This document shows, piece by piece, positions 6,134 through 14,789 of a DNA stretch of 25,050 nucleotides. Made by a program: the position numbers and the translations under genes. Under the pieces are notes generated by a model. That model searched no databases. It saw only the letters and a program-made list of their open reading frames with translations, and was not told the origin of the DNA. The DNA is from DATKYV01 sp035528275 (GTDB lineage Bacteria > Acidobacteriota > Terriglobia > UBA7540), in assembly GCA_035528275.1 (NCBI GenBank), contig DATKYV010000302.1:1-25050 (forward strand), read 5' to 3'. The number at the start of each line of letters is the position of its first letter. Position 1 is the first letter of the stretch.

Positions 6134-8791
6134 GTGGACCGGCTCCGAGCCTTCCTGAATCTTGAGCGGGGTGAGGAGATCCCCGTCGGGCTGCTCTTCT
6201 TATACCTGGCGATGGCGTTGACCACCGTGGTCCTCGCCAAGACCTCCAGCAAAGCCCTCTTCCTCAACCGCTTCAGCGCCCTGGATCTCCCCTACGTCTA
6301 TATCGCCATCGCCATTCTGATTGGCTTTGTGGTTTCCGTTTACATTCGCCTTTCTTCACGCGTCAGTCAGCTGGCTCTGAATTCCGGAACTCTGGGATTC
6401 TTCATCGTCAGCGCCCTCCTGCTGGGCTGGTCGCTGCGTGCCGGGGGGCGGCCGATCGCCGCGGTCTACTACGTGTGGACCAGCATTCTGGCCGCGCTCA
6501 TCACCACGCAAGTTTGGACGGCGGCCAACCTCGTTCTGCATGTTCGGCAAGCCAAACGCGTTTTCCCGTTGATTTCGAGCGGCGGCATCCTGGGCAGCAT
6601 GGCGGGGGGCGTGATCGCCGTGAAAGCGGTCCCACGCATCGGCACAGAGAACCTGGTTTGGATCGTCATTCCATTCCTTGTCTTCTCCGGGATCATCGTC
6701 CAAGTCCTGATGCGGCGGTATGCCCACCCGGGTCTCGACCGAACGGGCGCGGAATCATTCCCGAAGAGGGTGGGAGGCGTGGGAGCCGCCGTGAAGGATA
6801 TTTGGGCCTCGCCGTATCTGCGGCTCATCGCCGGCCTGCTGGCAATTTCGGCCATCGTCACGCTGATCATCGATTTCCAATTTAACTTTGTTGCCCAGGA
6901 ATCTTTCAGGTCATCCAAGATTGAACTCGCCACATTTTTCGGCTCGTTCTACGCCTACCTTGGGATGTTTTCCTTCCTGCTCCTGTTCCTGGGCGGATCG
7001 CGCATCGTTGAGAGGCTTGGAGTGCGGGCGACGCTGCTGGTCCTTCCCCTGGCGGTGCTGGGAGGAACGGCCGTCCTGGTGGCGTTCCCCCTCAGGCTTT
7101 GGGCCGGGGTGCTGCTGAAGGGTAGTGACACCGCGCTGCGTTATTCCATCGACAAGTCTTCCACCGAACTGCTTTACCTTCCGGTGCCCGCATCCCTGAA
7201 GGCTGAGGTGAAGGCCGTCATCGACGTCGTCTTGCAGCGCTTTGCGGATGGTGTGGGCGCTCTGTTGCTTCTCCTCATGACCCGGGTTCTGGGAGTGGGA
7301 TTAACCGGGACCGGGGCCCTGAACATGGTCCTGATCGCGGCCTGGTTGTGGATAACGGTCGAGACGCGCAAGGAGTATGTCCTGGCGATCCGCGCCAGTC
7401 TCTCCGAGCGTCCCGCGCTTCCCAAATCCACGCTACAGCTGGTCTTCGGCGACCGTGGATCGGTGGCGACCCTCCAGCCGATGCTGAAGTCCAAGGACGA
7501 GGAGGTGGTGCTCTACGCCATGGAGCTGGCGCTAGCAGTGGGTCGCAAAGATTGGGTCCCCGCGACTCTCCTCAATCATCCCTCTCCCCAGGTGCGACTG
7601 AAGGCCATGGAGATCGTTCCCCTGACCGGGCCGGAAATTCTGGAGCGGGCGATGCTCGACAGTAACTCCACCGTCCGGGCCAGGGCCGTGGGGCGAGTCC
7701 GCGAGTTGAGTGAGCCGGAGCGCTTCGAGGGCACGCTTTCCCAATTCCTTCAATCGCCGGATTTGAAGGTTCGCCTGGCGGCCGTCGTTTACCTGGCGCA
7801 AACCGGCGGACCCGAGGTTTCGGCGCGGATCAAGTCGCAGCTCGACCTCATCGCCGGTCAGCTCAGCGATACCTCACCGGAGTGGCGGGAGGTGGCCGAT
7901 GCGCTGGGTGACATGCACCATCCGGCGGTCGTGGACTACCACGTCCGACTGCTCCATCATCCCAACCGAGCGGTGGCGAAGCAGGCCATTCTCAGCGCCG
8001 GGCGCGCCGGGCACCGCGAACTGGTGCCTTATCTCATCCGCCTGCTCGGCGACCGTAGGTTTGCCAGCGAGGCTCGCCGGGCCCTCCAGGAATATGGACC
8101 CCGAATCCTGGGGACGCTGGCTGATATCTTGAGAGACCCCGCCGAGGACATTGAGGTCCGGCGCAACCTGCCGCTCGTCTTCTCCTACATGCCGCACCAG
8201 GATTCCGTGGATCTTCTTCTGGAGTGCCTGTTCGACTTCGACGGCCTCCTGCGCTACCGGGCGATTCGAGGCCTCGGGAAACTGCGGGTCATCAACCCCG
8301 AACTTCACTTCAATCCGGCAAGAGTGAGCCTCCGCATCCGGGATGAATGCGAGCTCACGCTGTGGTACCAGCAGGCCCTCGCCGCCCTCTACCCGGAGGG
8401 GGACAGCCCGGACCTCCTGGCGCAATTGCTGCGGGACAAGATCGCTCGAGGGCGGGAAAGGGTCTTCCGGCTCCTGGCGCTCCTCCTGCCTCCCACCACG
8501 GCCTGCGCGTCATTCCTGGCCATGGTGGAGAACGACCGGCTGATGAAGGCGAGCGCCGCGGAGTATCTGGACAACGTCTTGCCGGGCAAGTTAAAGCGTG
8601 TGGTGCTCCCCGTCATCGAACCCCGGCAGAGTTTTCTGAAGGCGCGGCTGAGCACCGCGCAAATCCTGCGGGCGTGCCTGAACAACCCGGACGAGATCCT
8701 CCGGGAGTGCGCCGCCGACGCAATCGCCAAAAACCGCTGGCGTGAGTTCTCGCCTCCTGAGGCGGCGAGAAAAGCGGCCGCAGAAGGATAA
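6134..8791 (+). CDS. ATP/ADP translocase-like membrane protein with C-terminal HEAT repeats
   Basis: An 885-residue fusion. Residues 1-425 contain about 12 hydrophobic helices and resemble the nucleotide transporter (NTT/TLC, MFS-related) family; family-like stretches are VWTAANLVLHVRQAKRVFPLI, LLKGSDTALRYSIDKSS and ELLYLPVP followed by KAVIDVVLQRFADG. Residues about 430-870 are amphipathic helical pairs typical of HEAT/armadillo repeats (such as SPDLKVRLAAVVYLAQTGG and LRYRAIRGLGKL). The GTG start has a GGGGAG ribosome site 8 nt upstream. Classical NTT proteins of obligate intracellular bacteria exchange ATP for ADP; HEAT-fused homologues occur in free-living bacteria and their substrate is not established. 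It is followed after 4 nt by a cyclic-nucleotide-binding-fold gene, so the two are almost surely co-transcribed. A regulatory or stress role is inferred. Confidence 0.85.
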   Translation: MDRLRAFLNLERGEEIPVGLLFLYLAMALTTVVLAKTSSKALFLNRFSALDLPYVYIAIAILIGFVVSVYIRLSSRVSQLALNSGTLGFFIVSALLLGWSLRAGGRPIAAVYYVWTSILAALITTQVWTAANLVLHVRQAKRVFPLISSGGILGSMAGGVIAVKAVPRIGTENLVWIVIPFLVFSGIIVQVLMRRYAHPGLDRTGAESFPKRVGGVGAAVKDIWASPYLRLIAGLLAISAIVTLIIDFQFNFVAQESFRSSKIELATFFGSFYAYLGMFSFLLLFLGGSRIVERLGVRATLLVLPLAVLGGTAVLVAFPLRLWAGVLLKGSDTALRYSIDKSSTELLYLPVPASLKAEVKAVIDVVLQRFADGVGALLLLLMTRVLGVGLTGTGALNMVLIAAWLWITVETRKEYVLAIRASLSERPALPKSTLQLVFGDRGSVATLQPMLKSKDEEVVLYAMELALAVGRKDWVPATLLNHPSPQVRLKAMEIVPLTGPEILERAMLDSNSTVRARAVGRVRELSEPERFEGTLSQFLQSPDLKVRLAAVVYLAQTGGPEVSARIKSQLDLIAGQLSDTSPEWREVADALGDMHHPAVVDYHVRLLHHPNRAVAKQAILSAGRAGHRELVPYLIRLLGDRRFASEARRALQEYGPRILGTLADILRDPAEDIEVRRNLPLVFSYMPHQDSVDLLLECLFDFDGLLRYRAIRGLGKLRVINPELHFNPARVSLRIRDECELTLWYQQALAALYPEGDSPDLLAQLLRDKIARGRERVFRLLALLLPPTTACASFLAMVENDRLMKASAAEYLDNVLPGKLKRVVLPVIEPRQSFLKARLSTAQILRACLNNPDEILRECAADAIAKNRWREFSPPEAARKAAAEG

Positions 8792-8795
8792 AGGG

Positions 8796-9266
8796 ATGGA
8801 AATGGAACCATCATTCCAGGCGTCTTCCGGGGCGGGCTCGCCTTCCGAGCCTCAACTCACGTCACTCCAGAAGGCGGAGTTGCTCCGCGGTGTGGACCTG
8901 TTCTCCAGCATGACGGTTGAAGAGTTGTTCCAGGTGGCCGCGGTCACGCGCGAGGTTCAGTTCGCCTCGGGCGAGATCGTGGCTCGAGAAAACGACGTCG
9001 GCAACCCCCTCTACCTCATCGTACAGGGCAAGATTGAACTGACCTCGCGCCGCGAGGAGTGGAGGGAAGTGGTGGAATCCGGGGGGTTCTTCGGCCTGCA
9101 CTCGTGGTTGACCCGTGAACCGCTCTCCTTCACGGCCAAGGCATTGGAGGATACGATGGGGCTGGCGATTGGTTCGGAGGACTTCTTCAGCCTCCTTTCC
9201 AGCGACACCGAAATCGCCTCCAGCCTCTTCAAGTACTTTGTCAAGAAATGCGGCATCACGCGCTGA
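8796..9266 (+). CDS. Single-domain cyclic-nucleotide-binding-fold protein, ligand residues replaced
   Basis: A 156-residue protein made of a polar N-terminal tail (1-22) and one cNMP-binding (CAP_ED) fold: LLRGVDLFSSMTVEEL, then the jelly-roll FASGEIVARENDVGNPLYLIVQGKIEL, then the phosphate-cassette region ESGGFFGLHSWLTREPLSFTA. There is no DNA-binding helix-turn-helix. In canonical domains the cassette reads FGE...PRSA; here the Glu is Leu101 and the Arg is Leu110, so cyclic nucleotide binding in the standard way is doubtful. The ATG follows the translocase-HEAT stop by 4 nt, with AAGGATAAAGGG as a likely ribosome site. In related proteins such domains are fused to the HEAT-bearing transporter, which supports a functional link with the upstream gene. 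Confidence 0.85.
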   Translation: MEMEPSFQASSGAGSPSEPQLTSLQKAELLRGVDLFSSMTVEELFQVAAVTREVQFASGEIVARENDVGNPLYLIVQGKIELTSRREEWREVVESGGFFGLHSWLTREPLSFTAKALEDTMGLAIGSEDFFSLLSSDTEIASSLFKYFVKKCGITR

Positions 9267-9407
9267 GCCAGGCCGCTTGACCCGGCCCGATCGCTTTACA
9301 GAGGCCTGCCGGAGGCGTAACATCCCTCACAGAAAAAACCCGGAGGGTAACACACCCCATCCTGCCATTGCCGCCGGCATCCTCACCCGGCGGGGGCTTA
9401 TCGAAAC

Positions 9408-10796
9408 ATGGAAGGCGAACTAAAAGGCGGTCGGTACATTATCGAGGGGCAAATCGGTCGCGGCGGGATGGGTGTCGTCTTCCGTGCGCGGGACACGCGG
9501 TTGAAGCGCACCGTGGCGCTGAAAATGCTTCCCGCCGAGGTCATGGACAACGCGGACCTCCGCCGCCGGCTGATTCAGGAGGCGCGCGCCGCTTCCGCCA
9601 TCAGCCATCCAGGCGTGGCGACGGTGTTCGACTTCGAAGAGCACGCGGGCGAAAGCTTCATCGTTTACGAGTACGTCGAAGGCGAGACGCTGAGCGAACG
9701 GCTGAGGCGCAGCCGGCTGAGCACCGAGGAGATTCTCGACATCGGCATCCAGATGGCGGACGCTCTGGCGGCGGCGCACGATTGCGGCATCACCCACCGG
9801 GACCTCAAACCGGACAACGTCATGCTGACTTCGCCGGCGGCCGGCTCGGTCCGTGTCAAACTTCTGGATTTCGGTCTCGCCAAGCTGCACCAGCCTTTGC
9901 AGTCCGTCTCGCGGCCCGGCAGCGGCCAGACGGAAACCACGGCTCTGACGACCCCGGGCCTGATGATCGGAACGGTGAATTACATGGCCCCGGAACAGCT
10001 CGCCGGAGAGCCTGCCGACGCGCGCGCCGACCTTCATGGGTTGGGAATGATCATCTACGAGATGGCCACATCCATCAATCCGTACCTGGGAAACACCCCG
10101 GCTTCGACGATTGCCAACATTCTGGGCCGCGAAGCGCCGTCCCTGCGTGAACGCAATCCCGCCGCGCCCGCCGAGCTGGAGCGGATTGTTAATAAGTGCC
10201 TTCGCAAACGCCGCGATGAGCGCTACCAGTCAGCGCGGGAACTGCATGTGGACCTTTCTACCTTGCACCGGGGCCGGACGAGCGCCCAAGACCGCCAAGC
10301 ACCGGTCACTGCCGAGCCGGTGACGCCCCTGACGGTTTCACGGGGCCTGGCGCGCGGCCTGTTTATGTTTATTCAGCTCGGGTATCTGGCGATGTACAGC
10401 GTCGCCTTCTACTTCTTGCCGAGCATTCAAACCCTTCCCATGGAGCTTCCCGCGCCGAGCGTGGCTATGGTGGTGGCGTTCTGCGCTTTGTTCGGTTCCG
10501 TTGTCCGGCTTTACTTCCTTTCCGCGGTGGGTTTCGACTGGGTTGACACGGGCCGCCTCTTTCGCCGGATCTTCCTTGCCCTTCTGGCGCTCGACATCGC
10601 TTGGTCGCTGACGCCTCTGCTCCTCTTTCACAAGCTCGGCTACATCGCCCTGCTGTGCATGACCGGGCTTGCCTTCCTGCCGTTCTCCCAGCGCGCCCTG
10701 CTCTATTCGGCCTACGCGCGGGGAGGCGGCCATACTTCGGGCGCGCGGTCAGCGAGCTCAGCCGGATCCCCAAGAGATCCTTCGCCGGGTGTTTGA
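9408..10796 (+). CDS. Membrane Ser/Thr protein kinase with four C-terminal helices
   Basis: A 462-residue Hanks-type kinase. The kinase domain covers residues about 10-285: glycine loop IGRGGMGVV (16-24), Lys39, alpha-C Glu58, HRDLKPDN with catalytic Asp132, DFG with Asp154, activation segment ending in MAPEQ, and the ARADLHGLG block. All catalytic residues are present and it is an RD-type enzyme. After a 30-residue polar linker come four hydrophobic helices at about 314-337, 352-376, 388-408 and 413-437, then a short Ser/Gly-rich tail; there is no PASTA, WD40 or TPR sensor, so the membrane block itself may sense or anchor. The start rests on the kinase domain beginning there; the ribosome site is poor. 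It lies 141 bp after the cNMP-fold gene in the same direction, so co-transcription is possible but not certain. Confidence 0.93.
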   Translation: MEGELKGGRYIIEGQIGRGGMGVVFRARDTRLKRTVALKMLPAEVMDNADLRRRLIQEARAASAISHPGVATVFDFEEHAGESFIVYEYVEGETLSERLRRSRLSTEEILDIGIQMADALAAAHDCGITHRDLKPDNVMLTSPAAGSVRVKLLDFGLAKLHQPLQSVSRPGSGQTETTALTTPGLMIGTVNYMAPEQLAGEPADARADLHGLGMIIYEMATSINPYLGNTPASTIANILGREAPSLRERNPAAPAELERIVNKCLRKRRDERYQSARELHVDLSTLHRGRTSAQDRQAPVTAEPVTPLTVSRGLARGLFMFIQLGYLAMYSVAFYFLPSIQTLPMELPAPSVAMVVAFCALFGSVVRLYFLSAVGFDWVDTGRLFRRIFLALLALDIAWSLTPLLLFHKLGYIALLCMTGLAFLPFSQRALLYSAYARGGGHTSGARSASSAGSPRDPSPGV

Positions 10797-11000
10797 CCGC
10801 CTCGCCGTTCTACGGTAGTCTTTGCTGCGACTTAGTGTAATTCGCGCCGCATGTTGCCGGCGGTGAGCGTTTCCGACCTGATTTGCGCTGATGTCGAGTT
10901 CTCAAATCCCTCGCGCGCCAACAGCCGACAGCAAATTCGTTCCATTGAACCCCAAGCTCCCGCCCGATTGTCGAGGCGGCGGGTAAAATCCGAGGTGCCT

Positions 11001-14000
11001 ATGCGCTACTGGTTGGTTCTTCCTCTGTGCATTCTTACGTCCTTATCCGCGGCGAGTGCCAAGGTGGTGGTCTTCTGGCAAGAGGCCTTTCCGACCGTGG
11101 AAAGTCAGCCGATCGACCAGGGCACACTCCGCAACGCGCTGGGAGAGATGCCGCCGCAGTTTGCCGGCGTGGATGAGCTGAAGAATCCCGAAACGCTCAA
11201 GGACGCTGATTTGCTCGTGCTGCCTTACGGTTCGGCATTCCCGGCTGACGCCTGGGAGGCCATCCATGGCTACCTGCGAAATGGAGGGAACCTCCTCAAC
11301 CTCGGGGGTCGGCCTCTCGCCGTTCCCGTCGCGCGGGAGGAGGGCAAGTTCGTGCAGCGGAGTCCGGGGAACGCTTACTCCCGGGCGCTGGGAATCTGGC
11401 ACACGTATGAAGTCCCTCAGAAGGACGCGACGCAATTCGGCTGGCGTGAGGAGTTCTCGTTTCTCACCGCCCGGCAGGTGAAAGCGCGGCGCGTTTTCGT
11501 CACCGGGATGTGGTGGGGCAGCGGAGAAACTCTCGGCATGGGCTACCTGTTGAATGGCAGGAATGAGCGCGTCGCGGCGCCGGTGGTGCGCGAGGACTTC
11601 CGCGAATTGCGCGGCGGCGAGCGCTCCGGCTATCTGGGGGCGCGTTGCGTGATGCTCAACTTCGAACCGGAGCCCGGATACTGGAGCACGTCTGACGGCG
11701 TGACCCTCATCCGGGAAGCCGCGGAATACGCCCGCCAGGGCGCAAATCTGCTCTGGGTGGAAATGCAGAACGCCACGCTGGCGCCGGGAGAGATTCCCCA
11801 GCTCATCGTCCACGCCGTCAACCTGCGACGGCAGAGACTGGGCCTACCGATTCAGGGCCGCGTGCGCCTGGAACTGATCTCGGGCGATCGAGTGATCGAG
11901 ACGGCTGAAGTCGCGGTATCCGGCGACAGCGTTGCGGCACCGATTGAATTTGCGAAAGCGCTGCCTGCCGGGCTTTTCCGGGTCCGCGCCACGCTCGAAA
12001 TCGAGGGAAAGGTCCGGGAAATCTATCAGACGGGTTTCTGGTCGCGGGATGAAAAACTGCTCGAGACCGGGCCGAAGTTAGGCGTGGGCCGCACTTACTT
12101 TCGCAAAGACGGCGTTCCTTTCCTCCCCTTCGGCACGAATTACTTCACGACCGATATCTATCCGGGCAGTTTCGGTTTCCAGAGCAGCTCGAACGCTTAT
12201 GTGTGGGACCGCGACTTCGCGGAAATGGAGAAAGATGGCGTCACCTTCGTCCGCACGGGCGTGTGGAACAACAATGCGGACCTGCTGGACACGGTCACCG
12301 GCAGCACCAAGGAGCGTGTTCTGCGCAACCTCGAAGCCTTTCTGCTTTCCGCCAACCGCCACAACATCCAGGTCCACTTCACGTTTTTTGCTTTCGACCC
12401 CCAGACCATTCGCCGCTATCCGGGGCAGGAATCGTTTCAGCTGGGGCCGGGAAGCAATCCCTATACCGATCCCATCGCCCGCCGTGCGCAGAAGAACTAC
12501 GTCTACTCCATCGTCGAGCGATTCAAGGATGTGCCGTACCTGAGCTGGGACCTGATCAATGAGCCCAGCTTCTCAAATCCCCATCGCCTGTGGCGCGGCA
12601 ACACGCCCAACGCGGACGCCACCGAGATCGCCGCCTGGAACGATTGGCTCAAGCGGCGCTATGGGGAGGTTGCCAAGCTCGCCGCAGCCTGGGGCGTTGC
12701 CCCGGAAGAGTTGGGCGATTTCGGCGCGATTCCATTGCCCGACCCGGAAGACCTCGGGCTTTCCCGTTATGGGAATTCCCGGCAGGTGCGGGCCGTCGAT
12801 TACAACCTCTTCGCGCAGGACGCGTTCAACGCCTGGGCCGCTGACATCATCGCTGCCATTCGCTCGACGGGCAGCGCGCAGCTCGTCACCGTCGGGCAGG
12901 ACGAGGGAGGTGTCGCCGACCGGCTGCTCAACCAGTTCTATGGCGGCTCGGGTGTCGCTTTCACGGTGAATCACTCGTGGTGGAGGGACGACGCTTTGCT
13001 GTGGGACTCGGTGGCCGCCAAGCGTCCCGGCATGCCTAACCTGATCGGCGAAACCGGCATCCAGCCGGTCTGGCGAATGGACTCGACGTGGCGATGGGAT
13101 GAGATCAACGGCCTGCCGCTCTTCGAGCGCAAACTGGCCCTGGGATTCGCCGCCGGCAATACCGGCGCTCTGCAGTGGGACTGGGCGCAGGCTGACGCTT
13201 TCGGCATCAAGCGCGCCGACGGCTCGAGAAAACTCTGGCAAGACGTCCTGAGCGGAATGGCGGAATTCGCCCAAAAGGCGTCGCCTCACCTCAGCGAGCA
13301 GCGGCTCCCGGAGGTGGCTGTGGTTCTGCCTCAATCACTTCAGCTTTCGGTATTCAACTCCGTCGCGCTGGAAGCGCAGCAAACGTGCGTTCGCGCCCTT
13401 TACCACCGCGCGCGGTCATCCGCTTACGTCGTCGGCGAGTATCAGATCGACCTCCTCGGGAATCCGAAACTCATCATCCTTCCTTCGCCTTGGGTGCTCG
13501 ATCAAAATGCCTGGGAGGCCATCCTTGCCAAGGTGCGCGATGGTGCAACCCTGCTGGTCTCCGGACGCTTCGATGCCGACCCGCACTTCCATCCTTCAAA
13601 CCGCCAGAAGGAAGTGGGCATTGATTATGAGCCGGGCCTTTTGGCCACGCGGGAGAATCCGGTCGAGTGGCCCGGCGGGCAGGCGCGGCTCAGCTATTCC
13701 GGCGACAAGACAACTTACATGGAGCGCGCCTTCCTCGCTTCGGGAGAAACGTTTCTTGAGAAGGAGCTGGGGAAGGGAAGGATTCTGTACTTCGCTCTGC
13801 CCCTTGAGCTCAGTGACGACGAGGCCACGATTGGCCAGATCTACGGTTTCGCGCTCGAGCGCGCCCACGTGACCCCCGCCTACTCGACAGATTCTCAGGA
13901 CCCCGGAATCCTGATTTGTCCCACCGCCATGCAGGTGGCAACGCTCTACGTGCTGACTTCGGAGTCGTCGGTGGAGCAGACCGTGGCATTTGGCGACTCG

Positions 14001-14111
14001 GCTAGCGGCAAGGAGTTCCGTGTGGCGCTCGCGCCCGGCCGAGCGGCCCTGCTCCTGGTCAGCCATCAGGGAGAAGTCCTGGCAAGCTACGGCGGGAGCG
14101 CCGACCGATGA
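11001..14111 (+). CDS. Exported glycoside hydrolase, GH5/GH42-like, with two amidotransferase-like domains
   Basis: A 1036-residue secreted enzyme. Residues 1-19 are a signal peptide (MRYWLVLPLCILTSLSAASA). Residues about 22-140 look like a class I glutamine-amidotransferase-like fold (LLVLPYGSAFP ... GGNLLNLGG), then beta-rich linker domains to about 355. A TIM barrel at about 360-760 has the acid/base Glu521 in WDLINEPS and a probable nucleophile Glu684 in LIGETG, as in clan GH-A. A second amidotransferase-like domain follows (about 775-960; LIILPSPWVL ... GATLLVSGRF), as in the trimerisation domain of GH42 beta-galactosidases, then a beta-sandwich. The ATG is chosen for the signal peptide and a GAGGTG site 4 nt upstream; an upstream in-frame ATG at 10851 would bury the signal. 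Substrate unknown, beta-linked glycan likely. Confidence 0.88.
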   Translation: MRYWLVLPLCILTSLSAASAKVVVFWQEAFPTVESQPIDQGTLRNALGEMPPQFAGVDELKNPETLKDADLLVLPYGSAFPADAWEAIHGYLRNGGNLLNLGGRPLAVPVAREEGKFVQRSPGNAYSRALGIWHTYEVPQKDATQFGWREEFSFLTARQVKARRVFVTGMWWGSGETLGMGYLLNGRNERVAAPVVREDFRELRGGERSGYLGARCVMLNFEPEPGYWSTSDGVTLIREAAEYARQGANLLWVEMQNATLAPGEIPQLIVHAVNLRRQRLGLPIQGRVRLELISGDRVIETAEVAVSGDSVAAPIEFAKALPAGLFRVRATLEIEGKVREIYQTGFWSRDEKLLETGPKLGVGRTYFRKDGVPFLPFGTNYFTTDIYPGSFGFQSSSNAYVWDRDFAEMEKDGVTFVRTGVWNNNADLLDTVTGSTKERVLRNLEAFLLSANRHNIQVHFTFFAFDPQTIRRYPGQESFQLGPGSNPYTDPIARRAQKNYVYSIVERFKDVPYLSWDLINEPSFSNPHRLWRGNTPNADATEIAAWNDWLKRRYGEVAKLAAAWGVAPEELGDFGAIPLPDPEDLGLSRYGNSRQVRAVDYNLFAQDAFNAWAADIIAAIRSTGSAQLVTVGQDEGGVADRLLNQFYGGSGVAFTVNHSWWRDDALLWDSVAAKRPGMPNLIGETGIQPVWRMDSTWRWDEINGLPLFERKLALGFAAGNTGALQWDWAQADAFGIKRADGSRKLWQDVLSGMAEFAQKASPHLSEQRLPEVAVVLPQSLQLSVFNSVALEAQQTCVRALYHRARSSAYVVGEYQIDLLGNPKLIILPSPWVLDQNAWEAILAKVRDGATLLVSGRFDADPHFHPSNRQKEVGIDYEPGLLATRENPVEWPGGQARLSYSGDKTTYMERAFLASGETFLEKELGKGRILYFALPLELSDDEATIGQIYGFALERAHVTPAYSTDSQDPGILICPTAMQVATLYVLTSESSVEQTVAFGDSASGKEFRVALAPGRAALLLVSHQGEVLASYGGSADR

Positions 14112-14164
14112 GCAAGCCCGCATTGATGAGCCCCGGCTCCGCCGGGCGCTTTCCGGCCGCGCCG

Positions 14165-14193
14165 TTGACTTCCCGGTCGGATTGTGATAGACT
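14165..14193 (+). promoter_or_regulatory. Extended -10 promoter candidate
   Basis: TTGACT (14165-14170) and TAGACT (14188-14193) with a 17-bp spacer, and a TG at the extended -10 position just before TAGACT. Transcription would start near 14200. It probably serves the small gene at 14790 and the GH30-like gene at 15185, or an RNA in between. Confidence 0.5.
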
Positions 14194-14527
14194 ATTGTCC
14201 TAGCCTATTGCTCATGGAGGTGCCGCGCTGCATGGGCGGCGGTTTCCTTTTGACGGCGGAGCCAAACCGGCCCGGTTCATGGCTCGTCGGCGCACTCACT
14301 CGGGATGTCAAAACGCCAAAGCAAAGCCGCTATGTTGTTGAAAATACAGGGCCGGTCCCAGAAAAACGTGTAAACCGAGCAGTCGGGCGGGGAAGCGAAC
14401 CCGTTCTGCCAGCCACATTGGGAAGCCGCCCTCCGGGGTCAAACCGTCCCGGCGAATCCTGGCGGATCGCGGGACGCGAGAACGATCCCACCGAGACCAT
14501 TGATGGAGGGAACCCCCTGCAAGGCGA

Positions 14528-14564
14528 CCCTCGCCCCGCCGGCGCTTGGCCGGTGGCGCGAGGG
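14528..14564. repeat. Stable two-part hairpin without T-run
   Basis: CCCTCGC (14528-14534) pairs with GCGAGGG (14558-14564); after one C/C mismatch a second helix CCGCCGG/CCGGTGG pairs around a 7-nt loop. Fourteen base pairs in all. No T-run follows on either side, so a simple intrinsic terminator is not indicated; an RNA structural element or a repetitive palindrome is possible. Confidence 0.4.
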
Positions 14565-14789
14565 AGGCGCGCGTGGTAAGCTGACGGCACTCAGGGGATC
14601 TTCCATCAAGGAGAAAATCGATCTTCGACGGCCCGCGCGTGACGCCTCCGCCGTACGAAGCCTGAGGCCATCACTCGCCATGGGTCCGGCCCGTTGTTGC
14701 GACAGCCTCTTGTATTTACACGGCAACTGGCGCAACCTTGAATGGCGGATCCGAGCCGAGCAGTCTTGCGAGATCCCCTCACTTCTTTT

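Larger units (their letters stand above)
14112..14789. other. Intergenic region with promoter and stable hairpin, no clear gene
   Basis: About 680 bp between the large glycosidase and the small 84-aa protein. A frame open from 14184 to 14579 has no family pattern, no ribosome site and a composition dominated by Arg, Pro and Gly, so I do not call it a gene. The region holds a good promoter at 14165-14193 and a strong hairpin at 14528-14564. Its length downstream of the promoter would suit a long leader or a separate RNA. No known riboswitch, 6S, RNase P, tmRNA or SRP core was recognised. Confidence 0.5.

Noticed and set aside
9278..9301. A promoter for the kinase (TTGACC ... TACAGA)
   Set aside because: The spacer is only 14 bp, too short for a normal sigma-70 promoter.
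14184..14579. A 131-codon plus-strand frame after the large glycosidase
   Set aside because: It starts inside the promoter candidate, has no ribosome site and its product is low-complexity Arg/Pro/Gly.
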